A stretch of 64,000 nt of DNA, from positions 62,001 to 126,000 of the forward strand of contig NZ_NRQT01000001.1 in the NCBI RefSeq assembly GCF_004119455.1, written 5' to 3'. Positions 1 through 9,760 of this stretch are shown here, in pieces. A program made the position numbers and the translations under genes. The stretch's first letter is position 1. Each line of letters begins with the position of its first letter. The notes beneath the pieces were generated by a model. That model did no database searches. It was not told the DNA's origin and was given only the letters and a program-made list of their open reading frames with translations. Origin of the DNA: Chryseobacterium sp. CH25 (lineage in GTDB: Bacteria; Bacteroidota; Bacteroidia; Flavobacteriales; Weeksellaceae).

Positions 1-174
1 TCCCGCAACAGCATCATTAGGCAGAGTCTCTACGATTGGAAGCATAATGCCATTCGTAGTATTAAGAGCAAAATCGAGTATTCCATCTCCATCCACCATT
101 TCTTTCCCAATTCCAACTTGGGCTGAAACAAATCCTGAAAACAAAAATCCTGTGAGTAATATTATATTTTTCAT
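1..174 (-). CDS. secreted surface-type protein, 3' part cut by window edge
   Basis: The start ATG is at 174-172 and 58 codons are readable before the window ends. The first 19 residues form a signal peptide (MKNIILLTGFLFSGFVSAQ) with the A-Q cleavage end typical of Flavobacteriia, so the product is exported. The next residues (ILDF..NTTNGIMLP..ETLP) resemble the C-terminal module of the gene just upstream (LP.EGMLIFD...NC.K.YNG..W), so the two probably belong to one family of cell-surface proteins. It lies 22 bases after that gene on the same strand, suggesting one transcript. The function cannot be told from this fragment. Confidence 0.6.
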   Translation of the reverse strand, partial: MKNIILLTGFLFSGFVSAQVGIGKEMVDGDGILDFALNTTNGIMLPIVETLPNDAVAG

Positions 175-196
175 TATTCTATTTTTGAGTGATTTT

Positions 197-1882
197 TTAT
201 TCATTGCAAGATCTTACAATACAATTCCAAGAAGTTCCGTTGTAGAGTTTGATACAATTATCAGCGGTATCAAAAATCAGCATTCCTTCAACCGGAAGAG
301 CAATATTGGCAGCTGTAGTTCTGGTGATCACAAAGCCTTTATTTGTAGATTCAAGAGCAATAAATCCGTTCGGGATAATTGCCGGCCAGTTTGCCTGTAA
401 TCCTGCATGCCCCGTAATTCCTAATTTTGTTATACTGTCCGGAGTTCCCGTAGCAGGATCTTTAGTACAGTATGCCTGAAGATTAGTCCCGAAGGTGAAG
501 TACTGATTAGCTGGAAATGAATAATTGAATACAGCTTTACCATTTATAAAGTTTGTGGCAGATATTATTTTCACATTCTGACTAAATCCTGCATCATCCG
601 CAATCATCATAAAAATTTTATCAGTTGCCAATATATCTGTATATCTTGAAAGATCTGCCTGAAGCCATACTGAACCTGAATCGTTCGTTCTCTGAGCCAA
701 CCAATTTCTCTGAATAATCTTCCCTGAGGTACCATAATTAACCAAAGGAAGAGCCTGAACATTATTATCACCTGCTACCAAAAAGGTTTTATCCTGAACA
801 AAAGGTGTTCTGCCAGCATCAGCACTGGGTAAAATAAAATTATTTGTAGTAGCCAGTGTGAGCATAATATTATTGTCTTCATTAATACTATTACTTACCC
901 TTTGGTCTAAAACCGACATATCGTCTCTGGCTATTCCAAAAATATTATGATTAAAAGAAGTATTCAAACCGGAATTCCATGTTATCGTCTCATCGGAGCT
1001 TAAGTAATTTTGGGGCTGTTCCAAAGTAATTCCATACTTGATGCCAAGATAAGAGTTCACCCTCTGTCTTTCTACGGGAGTCTGCGTTTCGGAATATAAG
1101 ATAAACTCTCCTATTCTGTCTCCTTCCAATGAAGTGGAGCCAGACCCGGCATCGTTATCCATCAAAAGGACCATTCCCGGATAGTTGTATATGGAAGAAA
1201 TATCATTTGAAGGGCCACCATAGGTAAGACCATTATTATCAAAAAAATATTTCACATTACCTCCTACTATATCATTATAATAAGACTGAATACTGGGCAC
1301 ATTAGTTCCTACTGTATTGATCGTATTCGTTCCAAAAAATACATCTCCGGATTCTTTTTCATTATAAAATTCAGGACGGTTAGTTCTTGTTCCGAAAAAC
1401 GGGGACTGCCAAATCCCTGCAATAGCTGTAGGATTAGAACTCCGTGTAGTACCATTCATCACAAAAACAGTTCTGTAGGTAGCTGATGCGGTTCTGGTAA
1501 GATGAGTGTATGAAGTAAGTGATTTTGTAACATCATCAGGAAACCCTGACGGAAATTTATATCCTGACCTATAACCATTGGTACTCACAATTTCTATAGC
1601 GGGATTAAAATTAAAACTCGGAATTGAAGTTGCAGAACGGTAAACAGGTATGGCTCCCACTCCGGGATCTGCATAGTATCCAGGCATTCCCTGATTGGCA
1701 ATTCCGTTTACTCCGCCTGTTTTTTGATTTCCCCAAATGGGAACCTGTGTATGATCTGTTGTGGTAGCTGTACCTGCATCGGCTTTCATCCATATCTGTA
1801 AATTAGTGGAAACCCCGCCCGGAGACTGAGCCCATACCATACAATTACCCAACAAGAACACAAAGAATAACTGCTTTCTCAT
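197..1882 (-). CDS. secreted flavobacterial surface protein (DUF8202/LamG-like type)
   Basis: This 561-residue protein starts with a signal peptide ending near MVWAQ. The mature part begins LQIWMKADAG, an opening common in Bacteroidota secreted proteins with a concanavalin-like fold. It continues to the block RVNSYLGIKYGITL around residue 280, a hallmark of the large surface-protein family annotated DUF8202 in this phylum. The C-terminus (LPVEGMLIFD...CIKLYNGTSW) is a short module shared with the partial gene that follows it. I see no obvious type IX sorting domain at the C-terminus. The role is probably adhesion or extracellular binding, but that is inferred from family style only. The gene is read leftwards, away from ftsK. 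Confidence 0.6.
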   Translation of the reverse strand: MRKQLFFVFLLGNCMVWAQSPGGVSTNLQIWMKADAGTATTTDHTQVPIWGNQKTGGVNGIANQGMPGYYADPGVGAIPVYRSATSIPSFNFNPAIEIVSTNGYRSGYKFPSGFPDDVTKSLTSYTHLTRTASATYRTVFVMNGTTRSSNPTAIAGIWQSPFFGTRTNRPEFYNEKESGDVFFGTNTINTVGTNVPSIQSYYNDIVGGNVKYFFDNNGLTYGGPSNDISSIYNYPGMVLLMDNDAGSGSTSLEGDRIGEFILYSETQTPVERQRVNSYLGIKYGITLEQPQNYLSSDETITWNSGLNTSFNHNIFGIARDDMSVLDQRVSNSINEDNNIMLTLATTNNFILPSADAGRTPFVQDKTFLVAGDNNVQALPLVNYGTSGKIIQRNWLAQRTNDSGSVWLQADLSRYTDILATDKIFMMIADDAGFSQNVKIISATNFINGKAVFNYSFPANQYFTFGTNLQAYCTKDPATGTPDSITKLGITGHAGLQANWPAIIPNGFIALESTNKGFVITRTTAANIALPVEGMLIFDTADNCIKLYNGTSWNCIVRSCNE

Positions 1883-2469
1883 TAATGTATCTTTAAAATG
1901 TTCGTATCTGTTTTATACTGGTAAATCAAATAAAAGATCACCAGTTCTTTAAGAAAAATGGAATATGGAAATTGATTAAAAAATGAAGATTTATAAAGTT
2001 CTTTTTTCGTCAGGCAGAATATCCTTTAAGACCGTAAAAACAACTTATCAATTCTCTATAGATCACAAATATATGAAAAATTTTCACCAATTTAGCAGAA
2101 GTAAATCATTTGAAATGTGAATAATATCCATTTACTACTTTAAAATTGACAAATAAAAAAACAACACTTAAGGTAACAATGTATAATAATCACACTTAGA
2201 CCTATTATTATTGTTTTTTTCATTCAAAATATTTTTTAAATTAAAATTAGATTTCCTTTTAAAGTCTTCATATCAAAGAAATAAAAATCAATTAATATAA
2301 TTTAACAGCTCAGTATTTGGATAAACAAAAAAAATAACCTTATTTTTATTTCAGCCAATATTTTGCAGCACAAAATATTTTTAAATTAACTTGAAACAAT
2401 CGCAGTAAAAAGTGGTATTATAAAATGTTTTTTGAAGAAAAAAGATTCCTTTTAGTATTGAAAAAACGT
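1883..2469. other. AT-rich intergenic region, no gene seen
   Basis: About 590 bases separate the divergent surface-protein and ftsK genes. The sequence is very AT-rich with many stops in all frames. A weak imperfect hairpin followed by a T-run occurs near 2172-2220, but no gene ends there on the plus strand. No coding region, RNA gene or convincing repeat is visible. Confidence 0.5.
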
Positions 2470-2477
2470 TAAATTTG
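2470..2477 (+). promoter_or_regulatory. -7 box (TAAATTTG) for ftsK
   Basis: TAAATTTG matches the Bacteroidota -7 consensus TAnnTTTG exactly and lies 14 bases before the ftsK ATG, implying a very short leader. No TTG lies at the expected 17-23 base distance upstream, so only half of the promoter pattern is supported. Confidence 0.35.
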
Positions 2478-2491
2478 CCTCATTGATACTT

Positions 2492-5104
2492 ATGGACAAA
2501 AAGACACAAAAAAAACCGACTGAATCGCCTGAAAAAGGCAGAATCTTATCTAAGCCACGTATATTTTTCGGGCTTACTTTTATACTGTTCTCCGCTGTTC
2601 TCGCCTTATCATTCATTTCTTATTTAATGAACTGGAAAGCGGACCAAAGCCAGGCAGGAACTATGCTGGACAAGAGTATAAAATCTTCAAACATTTTCGG
2701 TAAAGCCGGAGACTGGTTTGGAAACATTTTCATATTTGAAAGTATAGGTATAGCCTCATTTATTATAGCATTTTTATTTCTGGTTGTAGGAACCCTGATC
2801 CTAAAAAAGAAAACCTTTAAACCCTGGAAAACAATTGGGCATTCTCTGTTCTTTATTTGCTGGCTGCCTATTTTCATGGGGGCACTTACTAAAGGACAAG
2901 GTGTACTTGGTGGTGTTTACGGATATCAGATTATGGATTACCTAAATGCCATCATCGGGTCTGTAGGGTTATGGACTGTATTGGCAGCAAGTATTCTTTT
3001 GTATTTTATTCTTGAATTTAATCTTCGCCCAAGTTCCATCAAGGCAAAATTGAGCAAAATCAATGAAAATACGATTGGAAAAGTAAAATCCATGATGCCT
3101 GACTCTGATGAAGATTTTGAAGCTGATGAGGAATTAAAAGAAGAAATTGATGAGACAGAAACTGAAGAAAAAATGGCAACCAATGTTACAGTAAGTGACA
3201 TCACCAGTTCTACATCCAATGGCTCTATCAATAAGGTTAGAGAAACGGAACCTGTAAATATTTCAAAAGGCTTTTCTGAAGTTCAGTCAACAGGCAATAT
3301 TGAGACTATTACAACTCCAAACCATACCTCATTTGACAATGAACCACAAGAGGTTGCTCAGCCTGTAAGTTTAAATCTTTCTACAAAACCAACAATTCCG
3401 GTTTCAAGCCCGGAAGATGCTTTTGATATGAACCCGGCTATTTCTATTCCTGTTTCAGCTCCGGCTCCTGTTGTTCCCGTAACATCTGCGCCAGCACAGG
3501 AAAACATTAAGTTTAATGTAGAAGTAGCTCCGGTAATTGATATTTTGGATGATTCCGACAAAAAGTCTCAGGAACTTGTAGACAAACATGGTTTATATGA
3601 TCATAAATTGGATCTTGCTAATTTCCAGATGCCACCTGTTGAATTGTTAAAAGACTATGGTAACGAGGAAATTTCCATCAACAAAGAAGAATTAGAGGAA
3701 AATAAAAATAAAATCGTTGGGCTTCTTAAAAACTTTAACGTAGGTATTGCTGAGATTAAAGCAACCATCGGTCCAACAGTTACTTTATATGAAATTGTAC
3801 CGGAAGCGGGAATTCGTGTGGCTGCTATTAAGAAGCTACAGGATGATATCGCATTGAACCTTTCTGCATTAGGAATCAGAATCATCGCTCCAATGCCAGG
3901 AAAAGGAACCATTGGTATTGAAGTACCAAGAAAAAATCCTACGATGGTTTCTATGCGTTCTGTAATTGCCTCTCATAAATTCCAGAATACAGATATGGAT
4001 CTTCCGGTTGTTTTCGGAAAAACCATTTCTAATGAGATCTTCATGGCTGATCTTTCCAAAATGCCTCACTTACTGATGGCAGGAGCAACAGGACAGGGTA
4101 AATCTGTAGGGATTAATGCAATTCTTACTTCCCTACTCTACAAGAAACATCCAAGTGAATTGAAGTTCGTAATGGTTGACCCTAAAAAAGTGGAACTTTC
4201 TTTATATTCAAAAATTGAAAGACACTATTTAGCGAAATTACCGGATGCTGAAGAAGCTATTATCACAGATACCAACAAAGTAATCAATACCCTGAACTCT
4301 CTGTGTATTGAAATGGACACAAGATATGACCTTCTGAAAAACGCTTTCTGTAAAAACCTTAAAGAGTACAACAAGAAGTTTGCTGAAAGAAAATTAAACC
4401 CTGAAAACGGCCACCGTTTCCTTCCTTATATTGTATTGGTTGTAGACGAGTTTGCAGACTTGATTATGACTGCGGGAAAAGAGGTTGAATTACCGATTGC
4501 CAGATTAGCACAGCTTGCAAGAGCCGTTGGTATTCACCTGATTGTTGCTACACAAAGACCATCTGTAAACGTAATTACAGGTATGATTAAAGCCAACTTC
4601 CCAGCAAGAGCTGCCTTCAGAGTAATTTCAAGTGTGGATTCAAGAACTATTCTTGACTCTCCGGGAGCAGATCAGCTGATTGGTAAAGGAGATATGCTTT
4701 ACTTCAACGGTAATGAAATTTTAAGACTTCAGTGTGCTTTTGTAGATACTCCTGAAGTAGAAAGACTTGCTGAATTCATTGGAGAACAGAAAGGATATTC
4801 ATCAGCATTCATCCTGCCGGAATATGTTTCAGAAGATGCAAACAGCTCCGCAGTAGGTGCTTTTGATCCTAATGAAAAGGATGCATTATTTGAAGAAGCA
4901 GCAAGGATTATCGTTTCTACACAACAGGGATCTACTTCAATGCTTCAGAGACAATTGAAACTGGGATATAACAGAGCAGGAAGAATTATGGATCAGCTTG
5001 AAGCAAGTGGCATTGTAGGTGGATTTAATGGAGCTAAGGCAAGAGAGGTTCTTATCAGTGACCTTCATTCTTTGGAACAGTTTTTGGAAGATCTGCGTAG
5101 TTAA
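2492..5104 (+). CDS. ftsK: DNA translocase FtsK
   Basis: FtsK pumps chromosomal DNA through the division septum and helps resolve chromosome dimers. The 870-residue product has an N-terminal membrane domain with about four hydrophobic helices (roughly residues 25-175), then an acidic and Pro/Thr-rich linker to about 370, then the RecA-like motor. Walker A is GATGQGKS at about 531-538 and Walker B lies in VLVVDEFADL near 650. The last 65 residues form the winged-helix gamma domain (STSMLQRQLKLGYNRAGRIM). A TTG nine bases upstream is in frame, but the ATG at 2492 followed by DKKTQKK is the more usual start. The gene is intact and 65 bases precede lolA. Confidence 0.93.
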   Translation: MDKKTQKKPTESPEKGRILSKPRIFFGLTFILFSAVLALSFISYLMNWKADQSQAGTMLDKSIKSSNIFGKAGDWFGNIFIFESIGIASFIIAFLFLVVGTLILKKKTFKPWKTIGHSLFFICWLPIFMGALTKGQGVLGGVYGYQIMDYLNAIIGSVGLWTVLAASILLYFILEFNLRPSSIKAKLSKINENTIGKVKSMMPDSDEDFEADEELKEEIDETETEEKMATNVTVSDITSSTSNGSINKVRETEPVNISKGFSEVQSTGNIETITTPNHTSFDNEPQEVAQPVSLNLSTKPTIPVSSPEDAFDMNPAISIPVSAPAPVVPVTSAPAQENIKFNVEVAPVIDILDDSDKKSQELVDKHGLYDHKLDLANFQMPPVELLKDYGNEEISINKEELEENKNKIVGLLKNFNVGIAEIKATIGPTVTLYEIVPEAGIRVAAIKKLQDDIALNLSALGIRIIAPMPGKGTIGIEVPRKNPTMVSMRSVIASHKFQNTDMDLPVVFGKTISNEIFMADLSKMPHLLMAGATGQGKSVGINAILTSLLYKKHPSELKFVMVDPKKVELSLYSKIERHYLAKLPDAEEAIITDTNKVINTLNSLCIEMDTRYDLLKNAFCKNLKEYNKKFAERKLNPENGHRFLPYIVLVVDEFADLIMTAGKEVELPIARLAQLARAVGIHLIVATQRPSVNVITGMIKANFPARAAFRVISSVDSRTILDSPGADQLIGKGDMLYFNGNEILRLQCAFVDTPEVERLAEFIGEQKGYSSAFILPEYVSEDANSSAVGAFDPNEKDALFEEAARIIVSTQQGSTSMLQRQLKLGYNRAGRIMDQLEASGIVGGFNGAKAREVLISDLHSLEQFLEDLRS

Positions 5105-5169
5105 AGGAAAATACAAGAATCTTTAACCTTGAAAGTTTAAAATTATCTAAAGATTATTAAATAAGAAAA

Positions 5170-5816
5170 ATGAAGAATATTATTTCAAAAGTTATATTGG
5201 GAAGTTTTGTGGTAGGTGCAGTAGGAATGGCTAATGCTCAGAAAATAGACGCAAAAGCTAAAAAGATATTGGATGACATTACAGCCAATTACAATTCTAA
5301 AAAGAATTCTTACTTCAAATTTTCTTTCGGAAGCGGGCTTAACGGTCAGGTAAATAAAACAGAACCTGGTATCTATTATACTGCAGGAGATAAATACAAA
5401 TTGAAGATCATGGATACAGAACAGATCTTTGATGGAAATAAAATCTACAACATCAACGCTGATGATATGGAAGTAACCATTGCAAAACCTAATGGAAACA
5501 GTGCTATGTTCTCCCCTATCAACTATCTTACAAACTACAGAAACGAATATAATGTAACTTATAATGGTAAGAAAACAGTAAACGGTGTCAATACAGATTT
5601 CATTAAGCTTACTCCAGTAAAAGCAAACGGAATTCAATTTGTTTACCTTTTTGTAGATTCTGCAAAAAACAAATGGTGAAACTTGAACAGCACGGAAACA
5701 ACAAAGATGTTGCAGTAATTGCCATTAAAGAATACAAAGAAAACCAGGATCTGGATCCTAATATGTTTGTTTTTGACAAAAATAAGTTCAAAAACTATAT
5801 CATTACAGAACTTTAA
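5170..5816 (+). pseudogene. lolA: LolA-like outer-membrane lipoprotein carrier, frameshifted
   Basis: LolA ferries lipoproteins across the periplasm. A signal peptide (ending MANAQ) is followed by the family's beta-sandwich sequence (YYTAGDKYKLKIMDTEQIFDG). The open frame stops at 5679. One more A in the six-A run at 5664-5669 restores DSAKKQMVKLEQHGNNKD and carries the frame to the TAA at 5814-5816, giving 215 residues, normal for the family. The segment after the shift is clearly coding, so this is a one-base deletion and not a natural end. LolA is generally needed for growth, so a sequence error is more likely than a broken gene. A strong terminator follows. Confidence 0.82.
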
Positions 5817-5884
5817 AAGTTGAAAATCAAAAAGGTAAATTCACCTTTGGTCAATTTCACTTCAGAAAAAAAATAACAAAATAT

Positions 5885-5909
5885 AAAAGCCGCAAATTTG
5901 CGGCTTTTT
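5885..5909 (+). terminator. rho-independent terminator after lolA
   Basis: A perfect AAAAGCCGC / GCGGCTTTTT hairpin with a short AAATTT centre ends in a T-run, 69 bases after the repaired lolA stop. Confidence 0.85.
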
Positions 5910-5924
5910 GATTAATTTTGGCAC

Positions 5925-7382
5925 ATGTTAAAAATACTAGACAAATATATCATAAAAACCTTCTTTGGACCGTTTTTCTTTATATTCAGCGTATTGTTTT
6001 TCATTTTTATTGTAAACATTATCTGGGTTCAGTTAGGACAGTTTATGGGAAAAGGATTAAGCTACTGGCAGATCCTGAAACTTCTTTTTTACCTTGGGGT
6101 GAACGTTATCAGTATGGTTCTTCCCCTCACCATCCTTCTGGCAAGTATCATGTCATTTGGAGAGTTTGGAGAACGTTATGAGTTGGCAGCCATGAAAGCT
6201 GCAGGGATTCCACTTACCCGGGTAATGGCTCCTTTATTGGGAATTACTACCATTCTAGCCATCATGCTGTTCTTCTTTTCCAACAATATTATTCCTGATT
6301 TTCAGAGAAAAGCAAAGAATATGCTTTTTAATATTGCTCAAACGAAACCTGCTATCAACTTTACCCCTGGGCAGTTTATTGATCAGATCCCTGGGTATCT
6401 GGTAAAATTTGACAAAATCTATGGTGAGAATGGAGAAAATATTGAAGGAGTTTTTGTTCATAAAAAAGCCAGCACTTACGATAACCAGCAGTCTGTAGTA
6501 GCCGAAAAAGGAAAATTTGTACCTGCAGCCAACAAAAACTTCCTGAAGTTAGTCTTATATAATGGATATGTATTTGAAGATAACTTTGCCGGAAAAGGAG
6601 AAGCTGTAAGACAGAAACAGCCCGACCAGGCTATTAAATTTGATACATTAGTGAATCACTTTGACATCAGTGAGCTTATCAACAAGGCTATCGAAAAGGA
6701 ACAGATTACAGATGACTACCGTTTTCAGACTTATAATCAACTCAACTCAACTATTGCTGTCAGTAAAAAAGAAAATGCGCTGTTCTTTAAAAGTATAGGG
6801 ACAGATGTTTTAAACCAGGCTAATAGTGTAGTTGCTTATATGGATCAGGCTAACAAACCTAAAGTAGCTCCAAAAGCACAGATAAAGATGGATACAGTGA
6901 AGAGTGATAAAAAACTTGAGATGATCTACAACTCTTATACAAGGCTTGACAATCTAAAATCAACACTGGAAGCTAAAAAGAATGAGTTCAGTACCAATGT
7001 AAAATACTTCAGTAAGATTGTTATTTATCAGCAGAGATATATTTCCTATTCGGTAACCTGTCTTATTTTCTTCCTGATTGGATCAAGTTTGGGGTCTATC
7101 ATCAGAAAAGGAGGAATGGGACTTCCGGTTATTATTGCCATTGTTATCTTCATTGTTTTCTATGTCATCAATGTTGGGGTGGAAAACATGTCCTGGAGTG
7201 GTAAAATGAATCCTTATCTTGCTGCATGGCTTCCTAATCTCATTCTTTTCCCTTTTGGAGTATGGATGACTTATAAAGCGCTTACAGATTCACAATTGTT
7301 TGATGCCGAAAAATACAAAGTATTGTTCAAACCTATTACAAAAAGGTTCTCAAAAAGCAAAGAACATAAGAGATATCAATAA
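5925..7382 (+). CDS. LptF/LptG (YjgP/YjgQ) family permease
   Basis: The 485-residue product is an inner-membrane subunit of the lipopolysaccharide export ABC transporter LptBFG. Three hydrophobic helices fill residues 10-115, with the family motif GERYELAAMKAAGI just after helix two, which contacts the LptB ATPase. A long periplasmic domain covers about 130-360, including an insert longer than in the proteobacterial proteins, and three more helices follow from about 375. LptF and LptG cannot be told apart here. TAATTTTG at 5913-5920 matches the -7 consensus but is only four bases from the ATG, so its promoter role is doubtful. A terminator follows, so the gene appears to be a single unit. Confidence 0.85.
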   Translation: MLKILDKYIIKTFFGPFFFIFSVLFFIFIVNIIWVQLGQFMGKGLSYWQILKLLFYLGVNVISMVLPLTILLASIMSFGEFGERYELAAMKAAGIPLTRVMAPLLGITTILAIMLFFFSNNIIPDFQRKAKNMLFNIAQTKPAINFTPGQFIDQIPGYLVKFDKIYGENGENIEGVFVHKKASTYDNQQSVVAEKGKFVPAANKNFLKLVLYNGYVFEDNFAGKGEAVRQKQPDQAIKFDTLVNHFDISELINKAIEKEQITDDYRFQTYNQLNSTIAVSKKENALFFKSIGTDVLNQANSVVAYMDQANKPKVAPKAQIKMDTVKSDKKLEMIYNSYTRLDNLKSTLEAKKNEFSTNVKYFSKIVIYQQRYISYSVTCLIFFLIGSSLGSIIRKGGMGLPVIIAIVIFIVFYVINVGVENMSWSGKMNPYLAAWLPNLILFPFGVWMTYKALTDSQLFDAEKYKVLFKPITKRFSKSKEHKRYQ

Positions 7383-7394
7383 TTTCAAAAAACA

Positions 7395-7422
7395 AAAAGG
7401 CCCGGGTTTTACGGGCTTTTTT
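7395..7422 (+). terminator. rho-independent terminator after the LptF/G permease
   Basis: Arms AAAAGGCCCG and CGGGCTTTTTT enclose GGTTTTA, followed by more T residues. It ends the transcript starting at 5925. The next 230 bases up to 7654 hold no gene that I can see apart from a -7-like TATATTTG at 7625-7632. Confidence 0.85.
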
Positions 7423-7654
7423 GTTTTTTGAAAGCTGAAAATAGAAAGTTGGACGTTACTATCAGCTATTTCATCAAAAAAAGTAAATTAAAGTTCAATA
7501 GCAAGGATAAAATACAATATTACAATCATGTATTATTTTTCCACATACTTCCCTTGTTGTTTCAACTAAAATAACTTCTCTCTTTCAGCTTCCAACTTCC
7601 TGCCTTTTCCTTTTCAAAAAAGATTATATTTGCAAAAAATAAAACTGTAACTAC

Positions 7655-8452
7655 ATGAAAAAAGTACTGGCTATAGGCCTGTTTGCACTGGGTTCTATTA
7701 ATGCTTATGCACAGGAAGACAACAACACGGATTATGCATTAAAGGGAGATGAAAGATATGGCTATATCATCGACAAAAGTGGCAAAAAAATCGAAGGAAT
7801 CGTAAGACTGAATGGAGACGCCCTATCTCCTTGGGATAATCAGAAGAAAGTCAAATTTATCGCTGTATCCGATATTGATAAAGCTAAAAAGAAACAGAAA
7901 TTCAAAACACTGGATACGGATGACATCAAAGAATATGTTGCTTTTGATGATAACAACAATGAGAGACATTTTGAAAACATCAAATACACCAATACCAAAG
8001 AAGGATTCAGTACAGCAACAGGAGGCTTAAGTGGCAATATCAAAGCCTTTAATAACCTTACAAAAAGTACACAGTTCGCAGAAATTGTAACAGACGGAAA
8101 GATTAAGGTATATAAATTATATGGCTATCCTACTACTTTCTCAGCCGGAACCAGCCAGATAGCTGCTGCAGAAGCAGAAACTAAAAGAATGAGAGAACAC
8201 CCGTCTTATATCTACAGCAAAAAGGGTGGTAAAATTGAAGAACTTACTTTTGCCAAAGCTAAAATAATTATTGCAGACTGCAGTTATGCCAAAGGCAAAA
8301 TGACCAGTGGCTCTTATGCATCCCTGAAGAACAACGAAAAGAAAAGATCAGGCCTTGGCAGATTGATTAAAAGTCAGATTGATGATGTGATGTCAAACGT
8401 TCCGGAAATTGTGGAAGAAGTTATTACAGATTACAACGAAAACTGTAAATAA
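7655..8452 (+). CDS. secreted protein of unknown function
   Basis: The 265-residue product has a clear signal peptide (MKKVLAIGLFALGSINAYAQ), so it is periplasmic or outer-membrane linked. The mature part opens with a short repeated theme: YGYIIDKSGKKIEGIVRL early and YIYSKKGGKIEELTF later. This suggests two small beta modules. The C-terminus is basic, then amphipathic (RLIKSQIDDVMSNVPEIVEEV). I do not recognise a named family. The -7-like TATATTTG at 7625-7632 and the terminator at 8468 mark it as a single-gene transcript between lptF/G and the convergent ketosynthase. Confidence 0.7.
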   Translation: MKKVLAIGLFALGSINAYAQEDNNTDYALKGDERYGYIIDKSGKKIEGIVRLNGDALSPWDNQKKVKFIAVSDIDKAKKKQKFKTLDTDDIKEYVAFDDNNNERHFENIKYTNTKEGFSTATGGLSGNIKAFNNLTKSTQFAEIVTDGKIKVYKLYGYPTTFSAGTSQIAAAEAETKRMREHPSYIYSKKGGKIEELTFAKAKIIIADCSYAKGKMTSGSYASLKNNEKKRSGLGRLIKSQIDDVMSNVPEIVEEVITDYNENCK

Positions 8453-8467
8453 ATTACTGAATATGAT

Positions 8468-8500
8468 AAAAGAGACTCTGGATTTAGAGTCTCTTTTTTT
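8468..8500 (+). terminator. rho-independent terminator
   Basis: AAAGAGACTC / GAGTCTCTTTTTTTT arms around TGGATTTA, directly after the secreted protein gene. It lies just before the end of the convergent ketosynthase gene. Confidence 0.85.
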
Positions 8501-8521
8501 TATTAAATTACTGCTTAATCA

Positions 8522-9582
8522 TTAAAATTGATAAACAAAAGCATTAATATTCATTCCTGCTCCTACTGAAGCAAACAAAACAATATCATTTTTTTAATCT
8601 CATGATCTTCTAATTCCCCTTTTAAAATCATAGCAAGTAATGACGGAATGGTAGCTACACTACTATTGCCCAGTTTATGAATTACCATAGGCATTATGTG
8701 TTCCGGAGCCGGAGTATTATACAGTTGATAAAACCTGTTCACAATGGCTTCATCCATTTTTTCATTAGCCTGATGAATAATAATTTTATTTAATTCATGA
8801 ATTGAATATCCACTGTCATCCAGACATTTTTTCATGGCTTCAGGAACATGAAGAAGGGCAAATTCATAGATTTTCCTTCCATCCATTTTAATGTATTTAG
8901 TATTCGGACAGCGTTCATTATTATAAGACTTTCCAAAATACAAATAGTCTTTTTCCGTAAAGGTATAGGAAGCGGATAGATGAGATTTAATCCCAGATTC
9001 ATCATTCGGACTATTCTCCAGAACAGCTGCACCAGCACCATCAGCATAGATCATACTGTCTCTGTCATGAATATCCACAACACGGGAAAGTGTTTCTGCT
9101 CCAATCACCAGACAACGCTTGGCAATCCCTGCTTTGATAAATGCATTCGCCTGTATTACGCCTTCAATCCAACCTGGGCATCCGAATAAAACATCGTAAG
9201 CAACGCAGAAATTATTTTTTATTCCTAATAAATGCTTCACTCGGGCGGCAAGACTCGGAACCATATCAGACTGAACCGTTCCAAACCGGACATCTCCAAA
9301 ATTATGGGCAAATATTATATAGTCTAAGGTTTCAGGATCTATTCCTGCATTTTCTATAGCAGCCTGTGCTGCTTTAAGCCCCAAATCTGAGGTAACTTGT
9401 GTACTTTTTGCATATCTTCTTTCTTCAATGCCTGTAATCTTCTTTAATTTTTCTGTGATAGAAGCATTATTGTCTTTTAATAAAACTCCTGCCTCATTAA
9501 GGAAAATATGCTTGTCAAAAAATAAATTGGTAATTGTTTCAGACGGGATATAGTTTCCCACTCCAATAATTCTGGTCATCAT
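8522..9582 (-). pseudogene. 3-oxoacyl-ACP synthase III (FabH-like), frameshifted
   Basis: This is a thiolase-fold condensing enzyme. The catalytic Cys lies in LFGCPGW, the His in IIHQANEK and the Asn in KLGNSSVAT. The open frame ends early at 8563 with a wrong tail (KKMILFCLLQ). Adding one base to the seven-T run at 8589-8595 restores KKNDIVLFASVGAGMNINAF..YQF and a stop at 8522, giving 353 residues, the normal length. The GAGMN region is part of the fold's core, so the shortened version would not work. It could make beta-keto acids for fatty acids or a special lipid such as a flexirubin-type pigment. It is a lone gene, not in a fab cluster. Confidence 0.8.
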
Positions 9583-9703
9583 CTTTATGTTGTTATCCTG
9601 TTCTACAGTATTTCCAGGAATAATCCGATAAATATAACGATAATACTTATCAATATATTATAACAAACTGATAATTCTGATGAATTTATAAATAATTTCA
9701 TTC

Positions 9704-9739
9704 CAAAAAAAGAGGATTCCAAATCCGGAATCCTCTTTC
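9704..9739 (-). terminator. terminator after pyrH-frr
   Basis: A 12-bp stem AAAGAGGATTCC / GGAATCCTCTTT with a six-base loop. On the minus strand it is followed by a T-run, 22 bases after the frr stop. Confidence 0.85.
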
Positions 9740-9760
9740 TGTATTTTCAAAAACTGAAAA

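Noticed and set aside
3358..3561. Short open frames opposite long genes such as ftsK, uvrA and the 1349-residue gene
   Set aside because: They lie fully within strongly coding genes in other frames, with no family motifs or start context.
5913..5920. TAATTTTG as the lptF/G promoter
   Set aside because: It ends four bases before the ATG, leaving no room for a usual leader, and lacks an upstream TTG.
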